Shown here one piece after another: positions 34,807-43,817 of a stretch of 64,000 nucleotides of DNA. Source of the stretch: Flavobacterium sp. ACN6 (GTDB lineage: Bacteria > Bacteroidota > Bacteroidia > Flavobacteriales > Flavobacteriaceae); assembly GCF_002304005.1 (NCBI RefSeq), contig NZ_MRCQ01000001.1, positions 62,001 to 126,000 on the forward strand. Reading direction: 5' to 3'. The notes beneath the pieces are model-generated. The model made no database searches and was not told the DNA's origin. It saw nothing but the letters and a program-made list of their open reading frames with translations. Each line of letters opens with the position of its first letter. Position 1 is the stretch's first letter. Made by a program: the position numbers and the translations under genes.

Positions 34807-36210
34807 TTACAACTTTTTTTTGTAGCCTAAAATCTTCAATACATCATCTGAAGTTTGCTGTTCTGAAAAAACTTCTGTCGCCAGAATACCATTTTCGTCA
34901 CGATCTATCAAAATGTGTTTAGGCTGCGGAATCAAACAGTGGTGAAGACCACCGTATCCTCCAATTGTTTCTTGATATGCGCCAGTATTAAAGAAACCAA
35001 TATATAATGGTTTTTCTTTATTGTACTTTGGCAGATAAATTGCGTTCATGTTTTGCTCAGAATTGTAATAGTCGTCACTATCGCAAGTCAGACCTCCTAA
35101 CAAGACCCGCTCGTAAGTATCATTCCAACGGTTTACCGCCAGCATGATAAAACGTTTGTTTATAGCCCAAGTATCTGGTAAAGTGGTAATAAAAGAGGAA
35201 TCAATCATATTCCATTTTTCTCTATCATTTTGTTGTTTTTGATACAAAATCTGATAGATTGCACCACCGCTTTCGCCTACAGTAAACGATCCAAATTCCG
35301 TAAAAATATTTGGAACATCAACTTCAGCTTCATCACAAGCAATTTTAATTTGATTGATAATTTCATCAATCATATATTGATAATCATAGTCAAAAGCTAA
35401 TGAATTCTTAATTGGAAAACCACCTCCAATGTTCAATCCATCTAGGGTAGGGCATTCTTTTTTAAGAGCAATGTATACTTTAATACATTTTACAAGCTCA
35501 TTCCAATAATATGATGTATCGTTTATTCCGGTATTGATAAAAAAGTGAAGCATTTTAAGCTCTAATCTATCATTTTCCTGAATTTGTTTTTTATAAAAAG
35601 AAACTATGTTTTTATAACCAATTCCTAATCTTGATGTATAAAATTCGAATTTAGGTTCTTCCTCAGCAGCAATACGGATTCCAATTTTAAATTTCCCTTT
35701 AATTTCTGCTTGAAGTAAATCTAATTCTTCATAATTGTCAATAATCGGAATAGTATTCTTATGTCCGTTATTAATCAATCTTGCAATATTACTAATGTAT
35801 TCGTCTCTTTTAAAACCGTTACAAATTACATAAGTACTCTTATTGATTTTTCCGTTTTCTAATAAATTCTCCACAATATTAACATCAAATGCCGATGATG
35901 TTTCTATATGAATGTTATTCTTGAAAGCTTCATTCATAATGTATTCAAAATGAGAACTTTTTGTACAATAACAATAATAGTATTTTGCTTCGTATTTATT
36001 TTTTTCCATTGATTTTCTGAACCAGGCTTTTGCCTTATTGATGTTTTCAGAAATCTGAGGCAGATAAGTAAATTTTAATGGCGTACCATATTGCTCAACC
36101 AATTTCATCAAATCGATATTGTGAAACAAAAGGTTGTCTTTGTTTAATTTAAATTCTGTTTGTGGAAAATAGTATGTTTGATTTATTAGATCAGAATATT
36201 TTGTATTCAT
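34807..36210 (-). CDS. Arginine decarboxylase, type III PLP fold
   Basis: PLP enzyme of alanine-racemase-like barrel fold, 467 residues, matching the Bacteroidota protein annotated as arginine decarboxylase (agmatine-forming). The PLP lysine is in YYYCYCTKSSHFEY near residue 80; GIRIAAEEEPKFEFYTSRLGIG near 175 and LNIGGGFPIKNS near 263 are phosphate-binding blocks; LLGGLTCDSDDYY near 375 carries the substrate-binding Cys-Asp pair and FFNTGAYQETIGG near 408 closes the active site. The substrate could also be diaminopimelate-like by fold, but the neighbours favour polyamine synthesis. No agmatinase gene lies next to it here. Confidence 0.88.
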   Translation of the reverse strand: MNTKYSDLINQTYYFPQTEFKLNKDNLLFHNIDLMKLVEQYGTPLKFTYLPQISENINKAKAWFRKSMEKNKYEAKYYYCYCTKSSHFEYIMNEAFKNNIHIETSSAFDVNIVENLLENGKINKSTYVICNGFKRDEYISNIARLINNGHKNTIPIIDNYEELDLLQAEIKGKFKIGIRIAAEEEPKFEFYTSRLGIGYKNIVSFYKKQIQENDRLELKMLHFFINTGINDTSYYWNELVKCIKVYIALKKECPTLDGLNIGGGFPIKNSLAFDYDYQYMIDEIINQIKIACDEAEVDVPNIFTEFGSFTVGESGGAIYQILYQKQQNDREKWNMIDSSFITTLPDTWAINKRFIMLAVNRWNDTYERVLLGGLTCDSDDYYNSEQNMNAIYLPKYNKEKPLYIGFFNTGAYQETIGGYGGLHHCLIPQPKHILIDRDENGILATEVFSEQQTSDDVLKILGYKKKL

Positions 36211-36279
36211 TTATGTGTCAATGTTTAGAGATTGTAATTTTATTTAAATTTAGGTTTTTTTTGGAACTAAATCTTAAAT

Positions 36280-36459
36280 TCAAACTCTAATATTGGCAAA
36301 TATAATAGGCAGTTTTTCATGCTCCGCTTTTGAACATTGGAAAACATCGGGGCAAAACGGACTCTTGCTATTATAAAAGCGATCTAACATTCTTAATAAA
36401 GAACTGTTGAGACGGTTTCTATAAGAACTAAAGTGTCTTTGTTTCCTGTTTGTTTTCAT
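36280..36459 (-). CDS. Possible small gene in the arginine decarboxylase leader
   Basis: A 59-codon frame begins ATG at 36457-36459 and ends TGA at 36280-36282. Its product opens MKTNRKQRHFSSYRNRLNS, is strongly basic, and has two cysteines (PFCPDVFQC). The frame is open through most of the 306-bp aroB-decarboxylase gap. A canonical promoter (36465-36496) ends 5 bp before its ATG, so the transcript would be nearly leaderless for it. It may instead be untranslated leader of the decarboxylase. I recognise no family. Confidence 0.3.
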   Translation of the reverse strand: MKTNRKQRHFSSYRNRLNSSLLRMLDRFYNSKSPFCPDVFQCSKAEHEKLPIIFANIRV

Positions 36460-36464
36460 GGTGG

Positions 36465-36496
36465 CAAATGTAAAAAATAATATATACCTAACGCAA
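36465..36496 (-). promoter_or_regulatory. Predicted promoter upstream of arginine decarboxylase
   Basis: On the minus strand TTG (36496-36494), a 21-bp spacer and TACATTTG (36472-36465) fit the Bacteroidota TTG / TAnnTTTG consensus. The start of transcription would fall near 36460, giving the decarboxylase a leader of about 250 nt. Confidence 0.6.
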
Positions 36497-36516
36497 TGCT
36501 TTTGATTAAAAAAAGT

Positions 36517-37584
36517 TTAAGATTTATAATCTTGAAACGCGTCTAGAATCAATTTATTTTCAACGGATTGGTTAATTTTTATCTTTCCTATTCCTTCAAT
36601 TAATGCGAATTGGATTAAGCCGTATTCATTTTTTTTATCGTGAATAAGCAATTCTAAGATTGGATCGATGTCATTTTCTTCAAAAATTACATCGTCGTAA
36701 ATGCCTTTTATGACAGTTTTGATTTCTCTGTAGTCTTCATCTGAAATTAGATTCTTGTGAAGAGAGATATAACTTTCCAGAATCATTCCAATAGCAATTG
36801 CTTCTCCGTGAAGTAAAGTAGTTTTGGTTTCGCTTTCTAGAAAATAACTTTCAATAGCGTGACCCAAAGTATGCCCAAAATTCAAGGCTTTACGAATGTT
36901 TTTTTCTGTTGGATCCTGAATAACTATTTCATTTTTGATTTCAACAGAACGATAAATTAATTGATCTAAATCATCGAAAATAATCGATTTTAGATCAGAG
37001 AACTGTCTCCAGTATGGTGCATCATAAATTAAACCATGTTTTAACATTTCGGCTAAACCAGAACGCATTTCACTTTGCGATAAAGTTTCAAGATATTGTG
37101 TATCTATTAAAACCATCTGCGGTACATTAATAACTCCGATCTGATTTTTAAGATTTCCTAAATCAACACCTGTTTTTCCGCCAACAGAAGCATCCACCAT
37201 AGATAACAATGTAGTAGGGATATTGATAAAATCAACGCCTCTCTTAAAAGTAGAAGCAACAAAACCTCCTAAATCTGTAACGACACCGCCGCCCAGATTA
37301 ATTACAAGTGATTTTCTATCGCCTCCAAGTTCTGTTAAGATATTCCAGATTTCAATGCAGGTTTCAATATTCTTATTAGCTTCTCCAGCTTCAAACTCAA
37401 TAATTTCAATTGTAAGATCTGTTTCTAAAAGCGGTATAAATTTTGGCAAACAAAACTCATTAGTTTGATCATCAACAATTATAAATATGTTTGAGTATTT
37501 AGTTTCTCTTAAATGTTTATTTAAAGCTTCGTATGCATTGTGGTTAAAATGTACGAAATAATTATTGGCTTGAATTGACTGCAT
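36517..37584 (-). CDS. aroB: 3-dehydroquinate synthase (AroB)
   Basis: NAD- and metal-dependent enzyme converting DAHP to 3-dehydroquinate in the shikimate pathway. The 355 residues match the family. Motifs: EAGEANKNIETC near 64, NLGGGVVTDLGGFVASTFKRG near 97, IPTTLLSMVDASVGGKTGVDLGNLKNQIG near 122, and the zinc ligands in SGLAEMLKHGLI, LNFGHTLGHAIE and LLHGEAIAIGM. Divergent from nothing close; the O-antigen ligase-like gene lies 117 bp upstream on the same strand. Confidence 0.96.
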   Translation of the reverse strand: MQSIQANNYFVHFNHNAYEALNKHLRETKYSNIFIIVDDQTNEFCLPKFIPLLETDLTIEIIEFEAGEANKNIETCIEIWNILTELGGDRKSLVINLGGGVVTDLGGFVASTFKRGVDFINIPTTLLSMVDASVGGKTGVDLGNLKNQIGVINVPQMVLIDTQYLETLSQSEMRSGLAEMLKHGLIYDAPYWRQFSDLKSIIFDDLDQLIYRSVEIKNEIVIQDPTEKNIRKALNFGHTLGHAIESYFLESETKTTLLHGEAIAIGMILESYISLHKNLISDEDYREIKTVIKGIYDDVIFEENDIDPILELLIHDKKNEYGLIQFALIEGIGKIKINQSVENKLILDAFQDYKS

Positions 37585-37701
37585 AATTCTTTAGTTAATT
37601 AAAACCGCAAAATAAGGCAATTTTAACTAAATAACGCTTATACTCGCTTTATAAATTTCCTAATATAATATCATTCAAAATATAATCTCCTATAAACTAA
37701 A

Positions 37702-40017
37702 TCATTTACAATATTGTGGCGTATATTGATGAGCACCAGGGTAATTTTTACTTTTTGCCAAGTTAAAATATTTGCAGGCATTATCTTTTTCATTTTTATA
37801 CAGATAACAAACCGCTATAAAGAACTCTGTTTTTCCACCCTTTAAACCAGGATGCTCAAGCGCTTTTTTGAAATATTTTACTGCCAGATCATTTTTTCCA
37901 GTATTGAAATAACAAAAACCAATATTTTGAAGTACATATATATTTTCAGGATCAATTTTTAAAGCTTTAAGATAAATTTCCATTTCTTTATCCCTTTTTC
38001 CTTCCGCTCCAGCTTTTTGTCCCTCCTCAATATAGTTTGTAACTACAAAATTATTTTTTTGCTTCAGAAGTGTGCTGTCATTTGGAAAGTTCTTTAATCC
38101 TTGATTAATAAAATTTAATAATCTATTGCGATCTGCACCCGAACTTTGCAAACCGTAAAATGCGGTAACCCATGTATCAGGTTCTTTTCTAAATTTATTA
38201 TATAATGAGTGTTCTTTTAATATTTCTAAGGTGTCACGTTTCCTAATTGCAAAATTCATTGCCGATTTATAAATAGCTTTATTTCTTGGACGTGTATAAA
38301 AAGCTCGTTTCGCATAAAAGTAAGCACTATCAATATTCCCTTTTTTTGAAGAAATCACTTGTTTGTAAAAATCGATTCTTCCAGAATATGGGTTTATTTT
38401 TGCTGCTTTAGAAAAACATTTAAGAGCTTTTTCGTAATTTTCTTCACGTATATAGTAGATTCCAGCGTACTCATAGAATGCTTCAGAACTACTGAAAACA
38501 TTTGGATAGCTTGGTATTCTTTTTACTACTTCGTCTCCGCTAAGAAGTCCTTTGTTATTTAAATTAATATTATCGCCGGCGATTAAATATTCAAGATTTG
38601 AAGCTCGGCATATTAAAAAAGCAGAATAACAAGCTATTATTGATAACGCAATTAGGACCCGAGATGCAATTTTAACCTTATTTGTATTGCCTCTTAAATC
38701 TTGATAATTAGAACTATTTATTATAGTAAGCGCAACCATCAAACAGAAAAAGATTGACATTGTAGGTCTGTACATTGGAAAATTAAAAAAAGAATCGACT
38801 CCATAAACAACGACTATTAATAAGGTTAAAAGCTCCGTTGTTTTTTTGCTTGACTCTTTTGATATTAAGACATTTTTTAAATTAAAAAAAAACAAAAAAA
38901 CAAAGATTGAAAAATAAATCAACCCGTTCACAATTCCAGTTTCTGATGCAATTTCAAGAAAATCATTGTGTGTATGCAGGGAAACAGTAACATCATTAGA
39001 AAAAGTTCTTTCATAAGGAATAGATTCTACTTGATAATTACCTAATCCAATTCCTAAGATTGGATTTTTTTTAGTTATTTCGACTGCATTTCCCCAATAT
39101 TCTAACCTTGCTTGTGATGAAGCGTCTTTGGTATTAATTTGACTGACTCTATTTTCTAATGATTGATATCGCCCATTATCTTTAGATTTTTCAAAAATTG
39201 AATTTGCAAATAGTATCGCTGTTAAAACAGGAAGAATTAAATAAATAATTTTTATAAAACTAGATTTTGTAAAGGATTTTTTTAAAAGATATATACTATA
39301 AATAGAATAGATCAAAAAAAGATTAATCAACGGAGTTCTTGCTCCGGTTAAGAAAATAACTGAAGTAACTGAAAAAAGTGCAATTATAAGAAGCCATTTT
39401 TTGTAAGCTGAAAAATGAGTTATTCCCAGTAATAAAAAAGGAACTTTGATTGTCAGGCTTGCGGCAATTATATTAATATTTCCTGTATTTCCTTTGATTG
39501 TGCTCAAAAGATCAATTATAGAAGCGTTTCTTGGTATAATAATAAAATTACATAATTGCTGCCATGACTGAAGGAATGCGCTAATACCTACCGCTAAAAT
39601 AATTTTATATAGTATATCTAATTTGTCTTTTAATAAAATTGTAAGGTTTATAAAAAGACAAAATATAATAACTAGCTCTGTCAATTTGGTATAAACTAAT
39701 GATGTATTTTTTGCCGCAAAAATAGAAATCCCGCTTATTATTATAAAAGCACAATAAAACTTAAAAATAATATTTCTTTTTAATAATGGAAAAATAGAAG
39801 CAGAAGTGGTATTTGAATTAAAATAAAAATATAATCCCAGCAAAATATTAATAACAGATAAATAAAAGAACTGAGGGTTAATAATTTCCAAAGTTTTAAA
39901 ATATGGAAAAAAATCAATTGCCAGCAGTGAACTTATAACTGCAAGTACTAAAAAATCCGATATTGCCTTTTTCCCTTTTGTTTCGTTGATGATTTCATCA
40001 ATCCTGTTCGCATTCAT
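37702..40017 (-). CDS. O-antigen ligase-like polytopic protein with C-terminal TPR domain
   Basis: Membrane protein of 771 residues from ATG 40015-40017; an upstream ATG at 40086 is also in frame, but its extra 23 residues are not hydrophobic-domain-like and cover the promoter region. The first 450 residues contain about twelve membrane helices with the Wzy_C/WaaL block: GARTPLIN near 225 and GIGLGNYQVESIPY followed by HTHNDFLEIASETG near 320-350. The last 280 residues form TPR repeats (YEKALKCFSKAAKINPYSG, ALKIDPENIYVLQNIGFCYFNTGKNDLAVKYFKKAL). It probably ligates or polymerises a surface glycan at the periplasmic face. The natural partner genes are not nearby. Confidence 0.82.
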   Translation of the reverse strand: MNANRIDEIINETKGKKAISDFLVLAVISSLLAIDFFPYFKTLEIINPQFFYLSVINILLGLYFYFNSNTTSASIFPLLKRNIIFKFYCAFIIISGISIFAAKNTSLVYTKLTELVIIFCLFINLTILLKDKLDILYKIILAVGISAFLQSWQQLCNFIIIPRNASIIDLLSTIKGNTGNINIIAASLTIKVPFLLLGITHFSAYKKWLLIIALFSVTSVIFLTGARTPLINLFLIYSIYSIYLLKKSFTKSSFIKIIYLILPVLTAILFANSIFEKSKDNGRYQSLENRVSQINTKDASSQARLEYWGNAVEITKKNPILGIGLGNYQVESIPYERTFSNDVTVSLHTHNDFLEIASETGIVNGLIYFSIFVFLFFFNLKNVLISKESSKKTTELLTLLIVVVYGVDSFFNFPMYRPTMSIFFCLMVALTIINSSNYQDLRGNTNKVKIASRVLIALSIIACYSAFLICRASNLEYLIAGDNINLNNKGLLSGDEVVKRIPSYPNVFSSSEAFYEYAGIYYIREENYEKALKCFSKAAKINPYSGRIDFYKQVISSKKGNIDSAYFYAKRAFYTRPRNKAIYKSAMNFAIRKRDTLEILKEHSLYNKFRKEPDTWVTAFYGLQSSGADRNRLLNFINQGLKNFPNDSTLLKQKNNFVVTNYIEEGQKAGAEGKRDKEMEIYLKALKIDPENIYVLQNIGFCYFNTGKNDLAVKYFKKALEHPGLKGGKTEFFIAVCYLYKNEKDNACKYFNLAKSKNYPGAHQYTPQYCK

Positions 40018-40200
40018 GACATTATTTTTTGCAAAAATACAAAATACAAAGTAATTTCTTACTTTATTGTCGGATATTTTATTCATATAGAATTACGCAG
40101 AAAAAAAATCAATCCTTCAATTGAGAAAATTGAAAAATTTGACACCATTTAGTAAATAATATTCAAAACACTCTATATCTTTGCACAAAAACTAAACTTA

Positions 40201-41370
40201 ATGGAAAAAATATTCGACAACACACAGGTTGCATTTTCGTTAAAAAGTGATACAGAACTTGATAGAGCTTATTTTCTTTTTAAAATGATTGACAGCGAAC
40301 CGTTAGTGCGTATTGGGACAGCAGTAACTAATTTTGCTATCAAAGCACATCTTCCAGTTGAAGGATTAATACGCGCAACTGTTTTTGATCATTTTTGCGG
40401 CGGGGTTAACGAAAATGACTGTTTAACTGTAGTTGATAAAATGTTTACTAAAGGTGTTTCATCTGTATTAGATTATTCAGTTGAAGGAAAAGAAGAAGAA
40501 GCACAATTTGATGCTGCTTTAGAAATGACCTTAAAAACTATTGAATTTGCAAAGGAGCGATTAGCAATTCCGTTTGCAGTATTTAAACCAACTGGTTTAG
40601 GCCGTTTTGAATTGTATGAGAAATTAGGAGAAAAGCAGACCTTATCTCCAACGGAGCAAGAAGAATGGAATAGAGTAGTAGCTCGTTTTGATCAAGTTTG
40701 CAGTGAAGCACATAAAAAAGATGTTGCTTTATTAATTGATGGTGAGGAAAGCTGGATGCAGGATGCTGCTGATGATCTTGTTACCGATATGATGCGCAAA
40801 TACAATAAGGAAAAAGCCATTGTATTTAATACTTTACAAATGTACCGTTGGGATCGTTTGGATTATTTGAAAAAATTGCATGATATTGCAAAAGCGGAAG
40901 GTTTCTACATCGGAATGAAATTAGTTCGCGGCGCGTACATGGAAAAAGAAAACAAACGTGCGGAAGAAAAAGGATATGTTTCTCCAATTTGTGTTTCTAA
41001 ACAAGCAACAGATGATAATTATGATGCCGCTGTAAACTATATGCTGGATCATTTAGAAACAATGGCGATCTTTGCAGGAACACATAACGAATTGAGTTCA
41101 TACAAATTGATGGAAATGATGGCTCAAAAAGGAATTGCTAAAAACGATAATAGAATCTGGTTTGGACAATTATACGGAATGAGCGATAATATTAGTTATA
41201 ACTTGGCTGAAAATGGTTATAATGTAGCTAAATATCTGCCTTTTGGACCAGTTAGAGATGTTATGCCGTACTTGATTCGTCGTGCCGAAGAAAACACTTC
41301 TGTAGCCGGACAAACAAGCCGCGAATTATCTATGATTAAAGCTGAACGCAAACGTAGAAAAGGGAAATAA
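40201..41370 (+). CDS. Proline dehydrogenase
   Basis: FAD-dependent enzyme oxidising proline to pyrroline-5-carboxylate. The 389 residues form one PRODH barrel with no P5C dehydrogenase fused. Characteristic blocks: YSVEGKEEEAQFD near 90, VFKPTGLGRFELYEKLG near 128, IGMKLVRGAYMEKENKRAEEKGY near 240 (substrate and FAD), AGTHNELSSY near 298, FGQLYGMSDNIS near 323 and the C-terminal YLIRRAEENTSV near 362 (substrate-binding Arg pair). TATCTTTG about 25 bp before the start is a -7-like word. The stand-alone form is usual in Bacteroidota. Confidence 0.95.
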   Translation: MEKIFDNTQVAFSLKSDTELDRAYFLFKMIDSEPLVRIGTAVTNFAIKAHLPVEGLIRATVFDHFCGGVNENDCLTVVDKMFTKGVSSVLDYSVEGKEEEAQFDAALEMTLKTIEFAKERLAIPFAVFKPTGLGRFELYEKLGEKQTLSPTEQEEWNRVVARFDQVCSEAHKKDVALLIDGEESWMQDAADDLVTDMMRKYNKEKAIVFNTLQMYRWDRLDYLKKLHDIAKAEGFYIGMKLVRGAYMEKENKRAEEKGYVSPICVSKQATDDNYDAAVNYMLDHLETMAIFAGTHNELSSYKLMEMMAQKGIAKNDNRIWFGQLYGMSDNISYNLAENGYNVAKYLPFGPVRDVMPYLIRRAEENTSVAGQTSRELSMIKAERKRRKGK

Positions 41371-41407
41371 TTTTTAGTTTTCAGTCTCGGCTTACAGTTT
41401 ACATATT

Positions 41408-41438
41408 AAAAAGGTTCCAACAAAATTGGAACCTTTTT
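41408..41438 (+). terminator. Terminator of the proline dehydrogenase gene
   Basis: AAAAGGTTCCAA (41409-41420) pairs perfectly with TTGGAACCTTTT (41426-41437) around a 5-nt loop and ends in T residues. A second hairpin, CGACAGGTTTT / AAAACCTGTCG (41454-41476), follows directly and is shared with the terminator at 19411. Confidence 0.88.
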
Positions 41439-41493
41439 CGTTCGTATTAAACCCGACAGGTTTTTAAAACCTGTCGAGTTTGTTGTAGACGTG

Positions 41494-41612
41494 CGATTTT
41501 AGATTTTAGTCCCGAAGTCTTGGGATTAGATTTTAGATTTTAGATTTTAGATTTTAGATTTTAGATTTTAGATTTTAGATTTTAGATTTTAGATTTTAGA
41601 TTTTAGATTTTA
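41494..41612. repeat. TTTTAGA tandem repeat (about 12 copies) with an embedded TCCCGAAGTCTTGGGA core
   Basis: From 41526 to 41611 the 7-bp unit TTTTAGA repeats almost without change, about twelve times. Two further units stand to the left, separated from the main run by the 16-bp near-palindrome at 41510-41525. The same core and flanks occur at 7752-7800. No coding potential; the unit count may vary between strains. Confidence 0.9.
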
Positions 41613-41652
41613 CAAAAAAAATCCATTTGCTTTGCAAATCCATTTTTTTTGT
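41613..41652 (-). terminator. Terminator of the ABC exporter gene
   Basis: ATTTGC and GCAAAT form a small stem with loop TTT, flanked by a run of A residues on the left and T residues on the right, so it can work in both directions. It lies 36 bp after the exporter stop, with TTGGAATTTGGAATTTT words between. Confidence 0.6.
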
Positions 41653-41687
41653 ATTGGAATTTGGAATTTTAAAAATTGGAATTTTAT

Positions 41688-43472
41688 CTAATAGTTACTA
41701 AACTGAAGATTACTTAAGTTCTTATAAATTCCATTTTCTAAATTAATCAATTCCTGATGTGTTCCTTCTTCTGAGATTTTTCCGTTATCTAAAACTAGGA
41801 TTTTATCTGCATTTCTAATAGTCGAAAGTCTGTGAGCGATAATGATGCTTGTTCTTCCTTCCATTAGGACTTCTAAAGCTTCCTGAACTAGTTTTTCGCT
41901 TTCGCTGTCTAAAGATGAAGTTGCTTCATCTAATATTAAAATACTCGGGTTTTTAAGCAGCGCTCTTGCAATTGCAATACGCTGGCGTTGTCCGCCTGAT
42001 AACTTAACCCCGCGTTCTCCAACTAACGTTTCAAATTTTTCTGGGAAACCTTCTATAAAATTAAAAGCATTAGCCTGTTTTGCTGCCAGTACAATTTCTT
42101 CGTCAGAAGCGTCTGGTTTTCCGTAGGCAATATTTTCTCTGATTGTTCCTCCAAATAAAATAACATCTTGCGGCACAATACTCATGTTGCCGCGAAGATC
42201 TTCTAAATCATAATCGTAAATATTTTTTCCGTCTATGGTTATTTCTCCAGAAGTAATATCGTAGAATCTCAATAAAAGAGAAGAAATAGTCGATTTCCCA
42301 GCACCGCTAGGTCCAACAATTGCTATTTTTTGTCCAAACTCGGCTTTGAAATTTACGTTTTTTAAAACCTGTATTTCCTGACGTGTCGGGTAACTAAAAG
42401 CAACATTATTGAAGGTTACATTTCCTTTAATTTTTTCTTTTTTTCTATTAACATCAGAATTGATTTTCTCCGGATTTTCGTCTAATAATTCGAAAACCCT
42501 TTCGGTTGCTCCAATTGCTTTTTGGATCTGTGCATATAATTCGGCGATTCCACCAAATGAAGCTCCGACGAAAGTAGAATACAAAACAAAAGAGATTAAT
42601 TGTCCCACGCTCATTTCGCCCGCAATACTCAACCGTACGCCAAACCAAACTACCGCTACAATGGCGCCAAATAAACAGAAGATAATAAATGATGCAAAGT
42701 AACCGCGATATTTACCACCTTTAATAGCCAGTTTTACAACATCGCTGATTTTACCTTTATAACGTGCAATTTCGTACCATTCGTTAGCAAAAGCTTTAAC
42801 AATGCTGATTCCCTGCATCGTTTCTTCAACTATAACCTGACTTTCTGCAACCTGATCTTGAACTTTTTTAGAATATTTTCTAATAAATCTTCCGAAAACA
42901 ACTGCTGCAATTGCCACTAACGGTACTACTGAAAGCATTAATAAAGTTAATTTCAAGCTTTCAGTCGCTAATAAAATAACACCTCCAATAATTAATATAA
43001 ACTGACGTAAAAACTCAGCAATTGTAGTAGTTAAAGTATCTTGGATTTGTGTAATATCCGCACTGATACGACTGTTTAATTCTCCAACTCTTTTTTGAGA
43101 GAAGAAAGTCATTGGCAGTTTTACTAAATTGGTATACAAAGCCAAACGGAGATTTGCCAATGTATTTTCGGTAAAGTTTACAAATAAAGACAATCTGAAA
43201 AAGGAAAAGAAAGATTGTAAAAACAAAATCGCAATTAATCCTAAAGCGATTGTATTAGCTTGGTCATTGTCTTTATTTTTTACACAGTCAACAAGCATTC
43301 CCATTAATTTTGGAAAGGCTAGGGCAGTAGCTCCCGTTAAAAGCAGAAAAATTAATCCGATGAAGAATTTCCATTTGTGATTTCCTGCGTATGTAAATAT
43401 TGTTTTTGCTTTGGTAAGTGAAGTAGCAGTTATTTTAGATTTTGGTAAATCATTTTCTTTAAATCTTGCCAT
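41688..43472 (-). CDS. MsbA-like ABC exporter (fused membrane and ATPase domains)
   Basis: Half-size ABC exporter of 594 residues that works as a homodimer. Six membrane helices lie at about 35-310. The ATPase domain follows: GPSGAGKST (Walker A) near 386, LSGGQRQRIAIARALL (signature) near 490 and ILILDEATSSLDSE (Walker B and D-loop) near 510, with the switch His in IIAHRLSTIRN. Sequence alone does not separate lipid from drug export. It is divergent from tRNA-Val. Confidence 0.92.
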   Translation of the reverse strand: MARFKENDLPKSKITATSLTKAKTIFTYAGNHKWKFFIGLIFLLLTGATALAFPKLMGMLVDCVKNKDNDQANTIALGLIAILFLQSFFSFFRLSLFVNFTENTLANLRLALYTNLVKLPMTFFSQKRVGELNSRISADITQIQDTLTTTIAEFLRQFILIIGGVILLATESLKLTLLMLSVVPLVAIAAVVFGRFIRKYSKKVQDQVAESQVIVEETMQGISIVKAFANEWYEIARYKGKISDVVKLAIKGGKYRGYFASFIIFCLFGAIVAVVWFGVRLSIAGEMSVGQLISFVLYSTFVGASFGGIAELYAQIQKAIGATERVFELLDENPEKINSDVNRKKEKIKGNVTFNNVAFSYPTRQEIQVLKNVNFKAEFGQKIAIVGPSGAGKSTISSLLLRFYDITSGEITIDGKNIYDYDLEDLRGNMSIVPQDVILFGGTIRENIAYGKPDASDEEIVLAAKQANAFNFIEGFPEKFETLVGERGVKLSGGQRQRIAIARALLKNPSILILDEATSSLDSESEKLVQEALEVLMEGRTSIIIAHRLSTIRNADKILVLDNGKISEEGTHQELINLENGIYKNLSNLQFSNY

Positions 43473-43671
43473 TAGAATTTACTATTTTTAGGTATACAAA
43501 TGTATGACTATAGGAAATGAATACAAAGTAATATTACGAATTAGAGTTCCATATTCTGCTTTTTAACGAAAATATAAGAAAACACAATTTTTTGTTCATT
43601 TTTTAACAGACTGAAAAATAGAGAGCTAAATAAAAACATCAAAAATAATTTCATTTTTTTTGTATTTATGC

Positions 43672-43701
43672 TTGCAAATACAAAATCTAGCTGTATATTT
43701 G
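43672..43701 (+). promoter_or_regulatory. Predicted promoter of tRNA-Val
   Basis: TTG (43672-43674), a 19-bp spacer and TATATTTG (43694-43701) match the Bacteroidota consensus closely. Transcription would start near 43707, about 33 bp before the mature tRNA 5' end. Confidence 0.8.
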
Positions 43702-43739
43702 CACTCGCAATCACGAAATGATAGCAGCCTAGTAAAATA

Positions 43740-43814
43740 GGGCGATTAGCTCAGCTGGTTCAGAGCACCTCGTTTACACCGAGGGGGTCGGGGGTTCGAA
43801 CCCCTCATCGCCCA
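43740..43814 (+). tRNA. tRNA-Val (anticodon UAC)
   Basis: A full cloverleaf folds: acceptor GGGCGAT (43740-43746) with ATCGCCC (43807-43813), D-arm AGCTCAGCTGGTTCAGAGC region, anticodon stem CCTCG/CGAGG with loop TTTACAC giving anticodon TAC (valine), and T-arm GGGGGTTCGAACCCCT. The discriminator is A at 43814; CCA is not encoded (the next bases are CAG), so it is added after transcription. Confidence 0.97.
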
Positions 43815-43817
43815 CAG

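Noticed and set aside
40018-40086. 23-residue extension of the O-antigen-ligase-like protein
   Set aside because: It is phenylalanine- and asparagine-rich, covers a promoter-like AT region with a TATTTTTG word, and the next ATG gives a normal N-terminus. It is not fully excluded.
41526-41611. Origin-type iteron array
   Set aside because: The unit is 7 bp and purely tandem, there is no DnaA-box cluster or replication gene nearby.
42409-43380. Plus-strand ORFs of 83 and 97 codons inside the ABC exporter gene
   Set aside because: They lie antisense to conserved transporter segments and have no domain of their own.
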